From NCBI RefSeq assembly GCF_007197735.1, contig NZ_CP041637.1, forward strand, positions 2,389,001-2,453,000: a DNA stretch of 64,000 nucleotides, read 5' to 3'. Positions 55,081 through 63,033 of this stretch are shown piece by piece. The notes below the pieces were generated by a model. That model worked only from the letters and a program-made list of their open reading frames with translations, searched no databases and had not been told where the DNA came from. This DNA comes from Formosa sediminum (GTDB lineage: Bacteria > Bacteroidota > Bacteroidia > Flavobacteriales > Flavobacteriaceae). Both the position numbers and the translations under genes were made by a program. Numbering within the stretch: position 1 is the first letter of the stretch; each line of letters begins with the position of its first letter.

Positions 55081-55797
55081 TTAGTAAGCTGTTTTAATAT
55101 CTGAAATTTCTATACCAATAAATAGAAGCTGGTGAAATTTAGGTAATTTTAATCCTGTTTCTGTAGTTTCCCATTGTTCCCAAGTGGCCTTTAAACCCTC
55201 TAAAGGTAAAATAGATACCCACATTTTAAAGGCAGTTGGTTTATATTCGTTATCTAGCAACCACATGTAGGCATCTCCAGGGGTACTTCCTCCAGAATTA
55301 TAAGAAATTAAAAGTCCTTGTGTATTATTTTCTAGCGGAATCAAGCTTCGTGTTGTACCAGGATCAAAAGCTTTATACGGTGCAACAATCCAGAACGAAT
55401 CGTTATTAAAATAATTTACTGCTTTATCAATATATTCCTGAGTGTCAGGACCAGTAACTGCTACTTGATCTATCCAGACTTTACTCGTGTTAGGGGATTT
55501 TAATTGTAAATCTACTCTAGTGTTTTTCCAATAAACTTGACAAAAATCTTTATTTTTTTGCCATTTATAGTGATGGCGATTGCTAAAAGTCCATTCAATA
55601 TAATTGGTTTTTTTGTAGGCTTCGTAATCTAGAGCATTCATCATTTTTTTTGCGACTACATCTGCAGCTGCTGTAGGCGTCCCTTGGGGTAGGTCTTCGT
55701 TGTATTTAAAATACAAATATCCAAAAAGTAACAGGGATGGTAAAGTAAAGAATACAATAATCCCTGCACCAATTTTAAGAATTTTTTTTACAGACAT
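55081..55797 (-). CDS. Conserved hypothetical membrane-anchored protein
   Basis: The 238-residue protein has one N-terminal membrane helix (IGAGIIVFFTLPSLLLFGYLYF) and a beta-rich soluble domain. Notable stretches are YIEWTFSNRHHYKW, DQVAVTGPDTQEYIDKAVNY and GDAYMWLLDNEYKPTAFKMW. The pattern of repeated short strands with W/Y residues resembles lipoprotein-carrier-like (LolA/LolB) folds, but that is a guess. It lies 30 bases downstream of the gamma-glutamyltransferase gene on the same strand and may share its transcript. I do not recognise a named family. Confidence 0.6.
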   Translation of the reverse strand: MSVKKILKIGAGIIVFFTLPSLLLFGYLYFKYNEDLPQGTPTAAADVVAKKMMNALDYEAYKKTNYIEWTFSNRHHYKWQKNKDFCQVYWKNTRVDLQLKSPNTSKVWIDQVAVTGPDTQEYIDKAVNYFNNDSFWIVAPYKAFDPGTTRSLIPLENNTQGLLISYNSGGSTPGDAYMWLLDNEYKPTAFKMWVSILPLEGLKATWEQWETTETGLKLPKFHQLLFIGIEISDIKTAY

Positions 55798-55827
55798 ATA
55801 TTAGGTTTTAGTTCTCAAAATTAAAAT

Positions 55828-57525
55828 TTAAAAGCCAATAGCAGTATCGTCGCCACGGTAGTCTGCACCTGCTTCTAAAGTGCCGTCCTCTCGCTTTAAA
55901 ATACCATCTACTCGACCAATAATTGGGGCGTCTTTTTCGTTAATAAGATAGCCTTTTTGTTCTAATTCTAAAATGGTTTCGTGATTAAACTTATTGGGTT
56001 CCATAAGTATTTCATCTGGTAACCATTGGTGGTGAAAACGGGGTGCGTTTACAGCTTCTTGCATCCCCATATTAAATTCGTGTACATTTAAAATGGTTTG
56101 TAACACACTCGTAATTATTGTAGAGCCTCCAGGTGTACCCACTGTCATGTACAAAGCACCGTTTTTTTCTACAATAGTTGGCGTCATAGAACTAAGCATA
56201 CGTTTTTGAGGTGCAATACTGTTTGCTTCGGCACCTATTAATCCAAACATATTAGGTTCGCCAGGTTTACTACTAAAATCGTCCATTTCATTGTTAAGGA
56301 AAAAACCTAATTCGGAACAATAAAGTTTAGAACCGTAAGCACCGTTTAAAGTGGTTGTTACGGCTATAGCATTGCCATATTGATCTACAATAGAGTAGTG
56401 TGTAGTTTCGTCGCTTTCTACTAATTCTACATTTCCGTGTTTTAAAGACGATGATAATGTTGCTTTATCGAAAGAAACATCAGACATACGGTCTTTTAAA
56501 TAGGCCTCGCTTAACAAACGTTCACTTGGTATTTCAACAAAATCAGGATCTCCTAAATAATAACTTCTATCGGCATAGGCACGACGTTCAGCTTCTGTGA
56601 TAATCTGAATGGCTTTGGTGCTATTGTGTCCATAAGTGCTTAAATCATATGGCGCAATCATAGTCATAATTTCACCTAAACAAATTCCTCCACTAGAAGG
56701 TGGAGCCATAGAAATAACTTTTAGATCGTCGTAGTTGAATACCACAGGTGTTCGCCATTTGGCTTCGTAGTTTGCTAAATCCTCTTCGGTAATAATACCA
56801 CCATTATCCTGAATAAAGGTGGCTAAAGTTTTAGCTATTTCTCCTTGGTAAAATCCGTCTTTACCATGTTTTACAAGATGTTCTAACGTACGTGCTAGTA
56901 CAGGATATTTTATTGTATCATTGGCTTTCCAATCGGCATCAAAAAGAATGGTGTCTTTATTCACTTTTTGAAATAAAGGACGTTTGGCTTGAATGTGCTT
57001 GGCTTGTTTTTCGGTAACCACAACACCACGTTTAGCCAAAGCTATAACGGGTTCTAAAATTGTAGCAATAGGTAAGGTTCCAAATTTTTTGTGAGCAGCG
57101 AAAACACCTGCTACTGTACCTGGAACTCCAATAGCCATACTGCCAAGGGTACTTTTGTCTGGTATAACATTGCCGTCTTGGTCTAGATACATCGTTTTTG
57201 TGGCTGCCATTGGTGCCTTTTCGCGGTAATCTAGAGCGCCAATATCTCCGTTGTTTAAACGGTAAACCATAAAACCACCACCGCCTAAATTTCCTGCATA
57301 CGGATAGGCTACTGCGAGTGCTAATTCTGTAGCCATCATGGCATCAAAAACATTTCCACCTTGTTTTAAAATGGCTGTGCCTATTAAAGATGCTTCTTTT
57401 CTGGCAGAAACGACCATGGCATTTTTAGAGGTTAGACCAATTGTTTGTTCTGGTGTTTTTTGGGGTGTATTTTTACAAGAAGTAATTAATAGGAGTAAAA
57501 TTAATGTGTAATAAACGGGTTTCAT
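55828..57525 (-). CDS. ggt: Gamma-glutamyltransferase, lipoprotein form
   Basis: The 565-residue precursor cleaves itself to hydrolyse glutathione and gamma-glutamyl peptides outside the cytoplasm. The N-terminus is a lipoprotein signal (YTLILLLLITSCKN). The self-processing nucleophile is the Thr before HYSIVDQYGNAIAVTTTLN. Glycine loop motifs GNLGGGGFMVYRL and GTPGGSTIITSVLQTILNV are present. The length is normal. Its ATG overlaps the stop of the AcpH-like gene by four bases. Confidence 0.95.
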   Translation of the reverse strand: MKPVYYTLILLLLITSCKNTPQKTPEQTIGLTSKNAMVVSARKEASLIGTAILKQGGNVFDAMMATELALAVAYPYAGNLGGGGFMVYRLNNGDIGALDYREKAPMAATKTMYLDQDGNVIPDKSTLGSMAIGVPGTVAGVFAAHKKFGTLPIATILEPVIALAKRGVVVTEKQAKHIQAKRPLFQKVNKDTILFDADWKANDTIKYPVLARTLEHLVKHGKDGFYQGEIAKTLATFIQDNGGIITEEDLANYEAKWRTPVVFNYDDLKVISMAPPSSGGICLGEIMTMIAPYDLSTYGHNSTKAIQIITEAERRAYADRSYYLGDPDFVEIPSERLLSEAYLKDRMSDVSFDKATLSSSLKHGNVELVESDETTHYSIVDQYGNAIAVTTTLNGAYGSKLYCSELGFFLNNEMDDFSSKPGEPNMFGLIGAEANSIAPQKRMLSSMTPTIVEKNGALYMTVGTPGGSTIITSVLQTILNVHEFNMGMQEAVNAPRFHHQWLPDEILMEPNKFNHETILELEQKGYLINEKDAPIIGRVDGILKREDGTLEAGADYRGDDTAIGF

Positions 57526-58124
57526 AAAGCTGTTAATAGGGCGTTTAATTTTTGATGTGAAAAGGTACGTAAATCTTCAAAAAAAGCGGTAAATTCAGAT
57601 TCAAATTCATTATAATAGCTATCTAGTTCGTTTATAGCTAAATACATTTGCGAATGATTCTTAGTTCGTTTATCCATGCCAATAAGTACACTCTCTATCC
57701 CTTGTAAAGAGGCGTAGCTTACTAGCCAATTGCCTTTTTTCATATAAGGTAATAAATATTGTGTGCGTTCAGGTAAATCCATAAAATTTGTATCTAATAA
57801 ATTGTAGAATGCTTGTGCATAATTTTCTAGAGATACTTCAGAATAGTTTGACCAGTTTTTGGCTAAAAAGTGATCGTAAAAAATATCGACTATAATGCCA
57901 GAATAATGGCCATAATTCTGATGTAAACGTTTGGTACTTTGTTTTACAATTGGATGCGCGTCTGTAAACGTATCTATTTGCCTATGTAATAAGATACCTA
58001 CTTGAATGGCTTTAGGGAATTTTTGATAGGATTTACCTGTAATCCCATTACCATCTGCTATAAAATTTCCTATGGTAACCTTTGGTAAATCTTCAGAAAG
58101 ATAAATGTGCGCTAAATAATTCAT
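57522..58124 (-). CDS. acpH: Acyl carrier protein phosphodiesterase (AcpH, DUF479)
   Basis: The 200-residue HD-type hydrolase removes phosphopantetheine from ACP. It starts MNYLAHIYLSEDLPKVTIGN and FIADGNGITGK, followed by GILLHRQIDTFTDAHPIV and GIIVDIFYDHFLAKNW with metal-binding His/Asp residues. It is coupled by a four-base overlap to ggt. No functional link between the two is known to me. Confidence 0.9.
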   Translation of the reverse strand: MNYLAHIYLSEDLPKVTIGNFIADGNGITGKSYQKFPKAIQVGILLHRQIDTFTDAHPIVKQSTKRLHQNYGHYSGIIVDIFYDHFLAKNWSNYSEVSLENYAQAFYNLLDTNFMDLPERTQYLLPYMKKGNWLVSYASLQGIESVLIGMDKRTKNHSQMYLAINELDSYYNEFESEFTAFFEDLRTFSHQKLNALLTAL

Positions 58125-58171
58125 TTGGGGAATTTACAAATTCAAAATATAAGATTACCATAATGAAATAT

Positions 58172-58179
58172 TATATTTG
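58172..58179 (+). promoter_or_regulatory. -7 box of glmM
   Basis: TATATTTG is a full match to TAnnTTTG, 20 bases before the ATG at 58199. Confidence 0.55.
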
Positions 58180-58198
58180 TTGAAACTTAATTTATTTT

Positions 58199-59587
58199 AT
58201 GACACTTATTAAATCAATTTCAGGAATACGAGGTACCATTGGTGGTGCAGTAGGAGATAATTTAACGCCTATAGATGCGGTTAAATTTGCAGCAGCTTAC
58301 GGAACGTGGATCAAGAAGCAACGCAATAAAGACGAATACAGAGTAGTGGTGGGGCGCGATGCTCGAATTTCTGGAGAAATGATTCAGAGTTTAGTTATGA
58401 ATACGCTTGTTGGTATGGGCATACACGTTATAGATTTAGGGCTTTCTACTACACCAACTGTAGAAGTTGCTGTGCCCTTGGAACATGCAGATGGAGGGAT
58501 TATTTTAACGGCTAGTCATAATCCAAAACAATGGAATGCTTTAAAATTATTAGATGCAAAGGGCGAGTTTTTAAATGCGGAAGAAGGAGCAAAAATATTA
58601 GAGTATGCCGAGGCTGATACTGTACAGTTTGCAGATGTAGATAACTTAGGCGAAATTTCAATAAACGATGCCTATATCGATATTCATATTGATGAAGTGT
58701 TAGATTTACCACTAGTAAATGTAGAGGCTATTAAAAAGGCTAAGTTTAAAGTCGTGGTAGATGGAGTAAATTCTACTGGAGGATTAGCTATTCCGTTGCT
58801 TTTAGAACGTTTAGGTGTCGAGCCTGTTAAGTTATTCTGTGAGCCTAACGGACATTTTCCTCATAATCCAGAGCCTTTAAAAGAACACTTAACAGATTTG
58901 TCTGAAGCTGTTGTTAAGGAACGTGCCGATTTTGGTATTGTAGTAGACCCAGATGTAGACCGTTTGGCATTTATGGATGAAAATGGAGAGATGTTTGGTG
59001 AAGAATATACACTTGTTGCTTGTGCCGATTATGTGTTAAGTAAGACTCCGGGTAATACCGTAAGTAATATGAGTTCTACGCGTGCCTTACGTGATGTTAC
59101 AGAAAAACACGGCGGAACTTACGAAGCAAGTGCTGTTGGTGAGGTAAACGTCGTTACCTTAATGAAAAAAAACAATGTGGTTATAGGTGGTGAAGGTAAC
59201 GGAGGTATTATTTACCCAGCCTTACATTATGGTCGTGATGCCTTTGTTGGTGTGGCTTTATTCTTGAGTTTATTGGCCGAAAAAGAACTCTCTGTAAGTG
59301 CATTAAAAGCAACATATCCGCAATATTACATGAGTAAAAAGAAAATTGCACTTACACCAGAATTGGATGTCGATGGCATTTTAAAAGCCATGGAAAAGAA
59401 ATATGCTTCGGAAAATATAACGACTATAGATGGTGTGAAAATAGATTTCCCAACCAATTGGGTACACTTACGTAAAAGTAATACCGAACCAATTATTCGT
59501 ATTTATACGGAAGCAGGAAGTCAGACCGAAGCCGATGCTTTAGCAGACCGTTTTATCGCTGAAATTTCTGAAATTGCAGGCTTGTAA
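58199..59587 (+). CDS. glmM: Phosphoglucosamine mutase
   Basis: The 462-residue enzyme interconverts glucosamine-6- and -1-phosphate for peptidoglycan and lipopolysaccharide precursors. It begins LIKSISGIRGTIGGAVGDNL and has the phosphoserine loop TASHNPKQWNALK. The metal loop is DPDVDRLAF and the sugar loop GEGNGGIIY. The phosphate-binding segment RKSNTEPIIRIYTEA is close to the C-terminus. A related phosphomannomutase activity cannot be excluded. Confidence 0.92.
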   Translation: MTLIKSISGIRGTIGGAVGDNLTPIDAVKFAAAYGTWIKKQRNKDEYRVVVGRDARISGEMIQSLVMNTLVGMGIHVIDLGLSTTPTVEVAVPLEHADGGIILTASHNPKQWNALKLLDAKGEFLNAEEGAKILEYAEADTVQFADVDNLGEISINDAYIDIHIDEVLDLPLVNVEAIKKAKFKVVVDGVNSTGGLAIPLLLERLGVEPVKLFCEPNGHFPHNPEPLKEHLTDLSEAVVKERADFGIVVDPDVDRLAFMDENGEMFGEEYTLVACADYVLSKTPGNTVSNMSSTRALRDVTEKHGGTYEASAVGEVNVVTLMKKNNVVIGGEGNGGIIYPALHYGRDAFVGVALFLSLLAEKELSVSALKATYPQYYMSKKKIALTPELDVDGILKAMEKKYASENITTIDGVKIDFPTNWVHLRKSNTEPIIRIYTEAGSQTEADALADRFIAEISEIAGL

Positions 59588-59608
59588 TTTCTACCAAAAT
59601 CAGATATT

Positions 59609-59650
59609 AAAAAAGACCTCACATGTTATAAACTTGTGAGGTCTTTTTTT
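59609..59650 (+). terminator. Terminator of glmM
   Basis: AAAAGACCTCACA (59611-59623) pairs with TGTGAGGTCTTTT (59635-59647) and is followed by T. Confidence 0.88.
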
Positions 59651-59654
59651 ATTT

Positions 59655-59745
59655 ATTATGGAGATCATGTTGGACATGTTTCAGCATCTCATTACGCTTG
59701 ATAAGTAATTAGGATGTGAACCTGAACCAAGTTCAGTTTGACGAA
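59655..59745. repeat. Degenerate copies of a TTCAGCAT-type intergenic repeat
   Basis: The gap between glmM and the acyltransferase holds ATGTTTCAGCATCTCA and, 45 bases on, GAACCAAGTTCAGTTTGACG. Both resemble halves of the palindromic repeat related to GTCATGCTGAAC...GTTTCAGCATCTC that is scattered in many Flavobacteriaceae genomes. Both look decayed. No other copy is obvious in the window. Confidence 0.4.
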
Positions 59746-59771
59746 AATTTAATTGTTTAGATAGCTTTTAA

Positions 59772-60662
59772 CTACTGAAATTCCGCTGGTACCTTATCCC
59801 GATGTTTCCAACGTTTATGTGTCCATAAATAATATTCAGGAGCTTCTTCAATTTGTGCTTCTACTTTTCTTAGAAATTTATCGGTGATTTCATAATTGTC
59901 GTAGGCTTTAGCATCTTCTGCTAATAGTTCGAAGGTTGTTTCGTAATAGCCACGTCTTAATCGTTTTACTTTAAAAAACACTACAGACATGTTTATACGT
60001 TTAGATAGCATTTCTGCCCCAGTATACACCGGTACTTTAATACCCATAAACTCAGTCCAATAATGGGCCTTATTTGCTTTAGGAGATTGGTCTGACACAA
60101 AACCACAAATGGTGAGATTGCCATTAACTTTAGCATGCATAAGCGTAGGAACCGTTTCTTTGGTTGTTATGAGATAGCTATTGTATCGTGCTCTAATTTT
60201 TTTAACCAAATCATCAAAGTAGGGGTTTTTTAGTTTCTTGTATACGGCATAACCTTTAAAATCAAGAAATGATTGCATTACAAAGATCCATTCCCAGCTT
60301 CCGTAATGCGCACACATAAGGGCAATACTTTTATCTTTTTCAATTAAATTATGAATTACATCAAACCCTTTAAATTGAAAGCGTTTTTTCATTTCGGCTT
60401 CAGAAATTGTTAACGATTTCATGGCTTCAACCGTCATATCACATAAGTGGTGATAGAAGGCCTTGGTAATGCGTTTTTTTTCTGTAGCAGAAAGGTTTGG
60501 AAAGACTAAATCTAAATTCTCCTTAACCGTTTGTTTTCTGTAGCCAATAATATGGTACAAAAGTATATACAAGCCGTCAGAAAAGGCATAGAGCAATCTA
60601 AACGGAAGTATAGAAATAAGCCAGATTATTGGATAAACAAGAATATAAGCGAGAAATTGCAT
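59772..60662 (-). CDS. LpxL/HtrB-like lysophospholipid acyltransferase
   Basis: The 296-residue membrane-associated enzyme probably adds secondary acyl chains to lipid A. It starts with a hydrophobic segment (AYILVYPIIWLISILPF). The catalytic motif is LMCAHYGSWEWIFVMQ (H-x4-E), followed by GFVSDQSPKANKAHYW and the late EYYLWTHKRWKHRDK. The length is as usual. It shares a 61-base divergent promoter region with the rhomboid gene. Confidence 0.92.
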   Translation of the reverse strand: MQFLAYILVYPIIWLISILPFRLLYAFSDGLYILLYHIIGYRKQTVKENLDLVFPNLSATEKKRITKAFYHHLCDMTVEAMKSLTISEAEMKKRFQFKGFDVIHNLIEKDKSIALMCAHYGSWEWIFVMQSFLDFKGYAVYKKLKNPYFDDLVKKIRARYNSYLITTKETVPTLMHAKVNGNLTICGFVSDQSPKANKAHYWTEFMGIKVPVYTGAEMLSKRINMSVVFFKVKRLRRGYYETTFELLAEDAKAYDNYEITDKFLRKVEAQIEEAPEYYLWTHKRWKHRDKVPAEFQ

Positions 60663-60685
60663 TATTTAGTTTTAGTTTTGCGAAA

Positions 60686-60693
60686 CAAATATA
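60686..60693 (-). promoter_or_regulatory. -7 box of the acyltransferase gene
   Basis: The minus strand reads TATATTTG, a full TAnnTTTG match, 24 bases from the ATG. Only three bases separate it from the oppositely directed box at 60697-60704. Confidence 0.5.
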
Positions 60694-60696
60694 TAG

Positions 60697-60704
60697 TATA
60701 TTTG
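60697..60704 (+). promoter_or_regulatory. -7 box of the rhomboid gene
   Basis: TATATTTG matches TAnnTTTG. A TTTG lies 16 bases upstream as a possible -33 element. The ATG follows 19 bases later. Confidence 0.55.
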
Positions 60705-60723
60705 AAATATAAGATTATAGTTT

Positions 60724-61377
60724 ATGGGTAATTTAAGTTTAGTAACTATTGTAATTATTGCAGCTAATGTTATTATCTCTTTAAAAGGGTTTAATGATTT
60801 TAGTTTTTTCGAAAAATACAAGTTTCATATCGGGGCAATACAACGCGGAGAAAAAATAAGAGTATTTAGCTCTGGGTTTTTACATGTAGATATGTCGCAC
60901 CTGTTTTTTAATATGTTTACGCTTTACTTTTTTGCAGATGTTGTAGTCTCGTATCTAGGTAACTTTAATTTTGTAGTGGTGTATCTTGTTAGTTTAGTTT
61001 TAGGAAGTTTATTGTCTTTATATTTCCATAAAAATGAATATGAATACAGTGCAGTTGGTGCTAGTGGTGCGGTAACCGGAATATTATATTCGGCCATATT
61101 ACTTGAACCCAATATGAGCTTAATTATGTTTTTTATTCCCATTCCTATTCCAGCCTATGTATTTGGTATTGGGTATTTGCTCTATTCTATTTATGGTATG
61201 AAAAACCGCATTGGGAACATTGGTCACGATGCCCATTTTGGCGGAGCTATTGGAGGATATTTAACAACTTTAATACTATTACCAATACTATTTAAAACCA
61301 ATTTGTTAATGATTGGTTTATTGGCCATTCCTATTATAATACTGTTTGTAATGCATAAAAGAGGCATGTTAAATTAA
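60724..61377 (+). CDS. Rhomboid family intramembrane serine protease
   Basis: The 217-residue protein has six hydrophobic helices. The catalytic Ser is in AVGASGAVTGILYS and the catalytic His in GHDAHFGGAIGGYL. The HVDMSHLFFNMFTLYFF segment matches the rhomboid helix 2 signature (H...N). It would cut membrane proteins within the inner membrane. Its substrates are unknown. No terminator is evident downstream. Confidence 0.93.
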   Translation: MGNLSLVTIVIIAANVIISLKGFNDFSFFEKYKFHIGAIQRGEKIRVFSSGFLHVDMSHLFFNMFTLYFFADVVVSYLGNFNFVVVYLVSLVLGSLLSLYFHKNEYEYSAVGASGAVTGILYSAILLEPNMSLIMFFIPIPIPAYVFGIGYLLYSIYGMKNRIGNIGHDAHFGGAIGGYLTTLILLPILFKTNLLMIGLLAIPIIILFVMHKRGMLN

Positions 61378-61407
61378 TATGTTTTATTACATATTTTAAT
61401 AAGCAAG

Positions 61408-61560
61408 CTAAATTTTTGTAAGTTGAATGCTAAGTTGTGTGTTTGCAGTGCTTGGCATATACCAATTGATTTTATAGCTATTTTCAGTATCATAGCCTTT
61501 CCATGCGTGCTTAATCCATTCGATTTTTAACGCTATCCCTAAAGTGACGTCTAGATCGGT
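61408..61560 (-). pseudogene. 50-codon gene remnant without a start
   Basis: On the minus strand a coding-like frame runs from just after an in-frame TAA (61561-61563) to a TAG stop. The residues have protein-like composition (LKIEWIKHAWKGYDTENSYK, then INWYMPSTANTQLSIQLTKI). There is no ATG before position 35 and no promoter. It looks like the 3' end of a decayed or truncated gene. The parent family is not recognised. Confidence 0.4.
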
Positions 61561-61618
61561 TTAATTTTTTTATCTTAGAAGTTGATTATTAATGTTTTAA
61601 TCGTTCACTTGTAGATAA

Positions 61619-63013
61619 ATGCTTTTAAAATCAAATTCATGTCATTTTAAATATACATATCTGGTCTATGGAGTGTTTATAGCGTGTTTTAGTTGTGCGC
61701 CTAAATTTTCAGAGATTCCATTGCCTATAGAAGATGTTCAGTCTTTTTCAACTACTGGAGAAGCGGCTTTAAATGATAAATGGTGGCTAGCATTTGAAGA
61801 TGAACAACTAAACGTTTTAATAGATAGTGCCATGCAACGCAATTTTGATTTGGCAGCTACCTGGCAACAATTTGTTGCAGCACAAGCTACAGTTGCTCAA
61901 GCAGTGTCTAACAAATGGCCACAAATAGAAGCTCGTGCTCAAACTGCAGAAAACTTTCCATTAAACGATTTTACAGGAGGAGAAAATACTCAAGTTGGAT
62001 TATCTGCCGCTTACGAAATAGATATTTGGGGGCGCATAGGCACTGCTGTTCAGGCCGAGAAATTTAATGCCCAAGCCAGTTTATACGATTACCGCGCAGC
62101 AGCCTTATCACTTTCTGCTGAAATTGCTACTACTTGGTATCAAATTATTGCGGCTAAAAAACAATTAGATCTTACAGCATATCAAATTAAAACTAATGAA
62201 GATATTATTAGTCTTATGCGGTCTCGATTTGTAGGCGGTCAGATACGGTCTGTAGATTTGTTAAGGCAAGCCCAATTATTAGAAAGTACTAGAGAGCAGC
62301 ATATTATTTACCAGACCAATTTACAAGTTTTACAGCATCAGTTAGCAGTATTATTGGGTAAACAGCCTCAAGGCGCTTATACATTTAATACAGATCATTT
62401 TCCTGAATTACCAGCGCTTCCCGAAACAGGTTTGTCTTTAGAGTTGGTGCGTCGCAGGCCAGATTTACAACAATCTTATGCAGTTCTGCTTTCGGCCGAT
62501 AGAGCCATGGCAGCTGCGGTACGAAATAAATACCCTAGAATTTCAATTCAAATTGATGGGCAATTACGTTCTAATAATTTTGCCAATCTTTTTGAAAATT
62601 GGGCGTATTCTTTAGCTGGTAATATTTTAGCCCCACTATTTTATGGGGGACAATTACAGGCCGAAGTCGATGCTGCTGAAGCTATTAAACAACAACGTCT
62701 CTATGAATACGGACAAGCAACATTAGTCGCATTTCAAGAAGTAGAAGATGGGCTAACTCAAGATCTCATGCAGTTACAACGTACAGAAAATATTAAACGC
62801 CAATTGGCTTTGTCTCAAAAAAGCAATGCCCAATTGCGTATAGAATTTTTAAACGGATATAGCCCATATTTAGATATTTTGATCGGCTTAAATCAGGAGC
62901 AGCAATTACGCCGAGATTATATAGATGCCCAACTGCGTCAAATTCTTATGCGTATTAATTTATATAGAGCATTGGCAGGGAGTTTTGACACAGGGCGTAC
63001 ACTAGAGGATTGA
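61619..63013 (+). CDS. RND efflux outer-membrane factor (TolC/NodT family)
   Basis: The 464-residue protein has a lipoprotein-like signal (YLVYGVFIACFSCAPKFS) and two outer-membrane-efflux repeats. Typical pieces are ALNDKWWLAFEDEQLNVLID, LSAAYEIDIWGRIGTAVQAE and LPALPETGLSLELVRRRPDL. AGNILAPLFYGGQLQAEVD and YLDILIGLNQEQQLRRDYID also fit. It forms the exit duct of a tripartite pump. The adaptor gene starts 20 bases later, so this is the first gene of an efflux operon whose pump gene lies beyond the window. Confidence 0.93.
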   Translation: MLLKSNSCHFKYTYLVYGVFIACFSCAPKFSEIPLPIEDVQSFSTTGEAALNDKWWLAFEDEQLNVLIDSAMQRNFDLAATWQQFVAAQATVAQAVSNKWPQIEARAQTAENFPLNDFTGGENTQVGLSAAYEIDIWGRIGTAVQAEKFNAQASLYDYRAAALSLSAEIATTWYQIIAAKKQLDLTAYQIKTNEDIISLMRSRFVGGQIRSVDLLRQAQLLESTREQHIIYQTNLQVLQHQLAVLLGKQPQGAYTFNTDHFPELPALPETGLSLELVRRRPDLQQSYAVLLSADRAMAAAVRNKYPRISIQIDGQLRSNNFANLFENWAYSLAGNILAPLFYGGQLQAEVDAAEAIKQQRLYEYGQATLVAFQEVEDGLTQDLMQLQRTENIKRQLALSQKSNAQLRIEFLNGYSPYLDILIGLNQEQQLRRDYIDAQLRQILMRINLYRALAGSFDTGRTLED

Positions 63014-63033
63014 TTATTAAGGTAAGGTAAATT

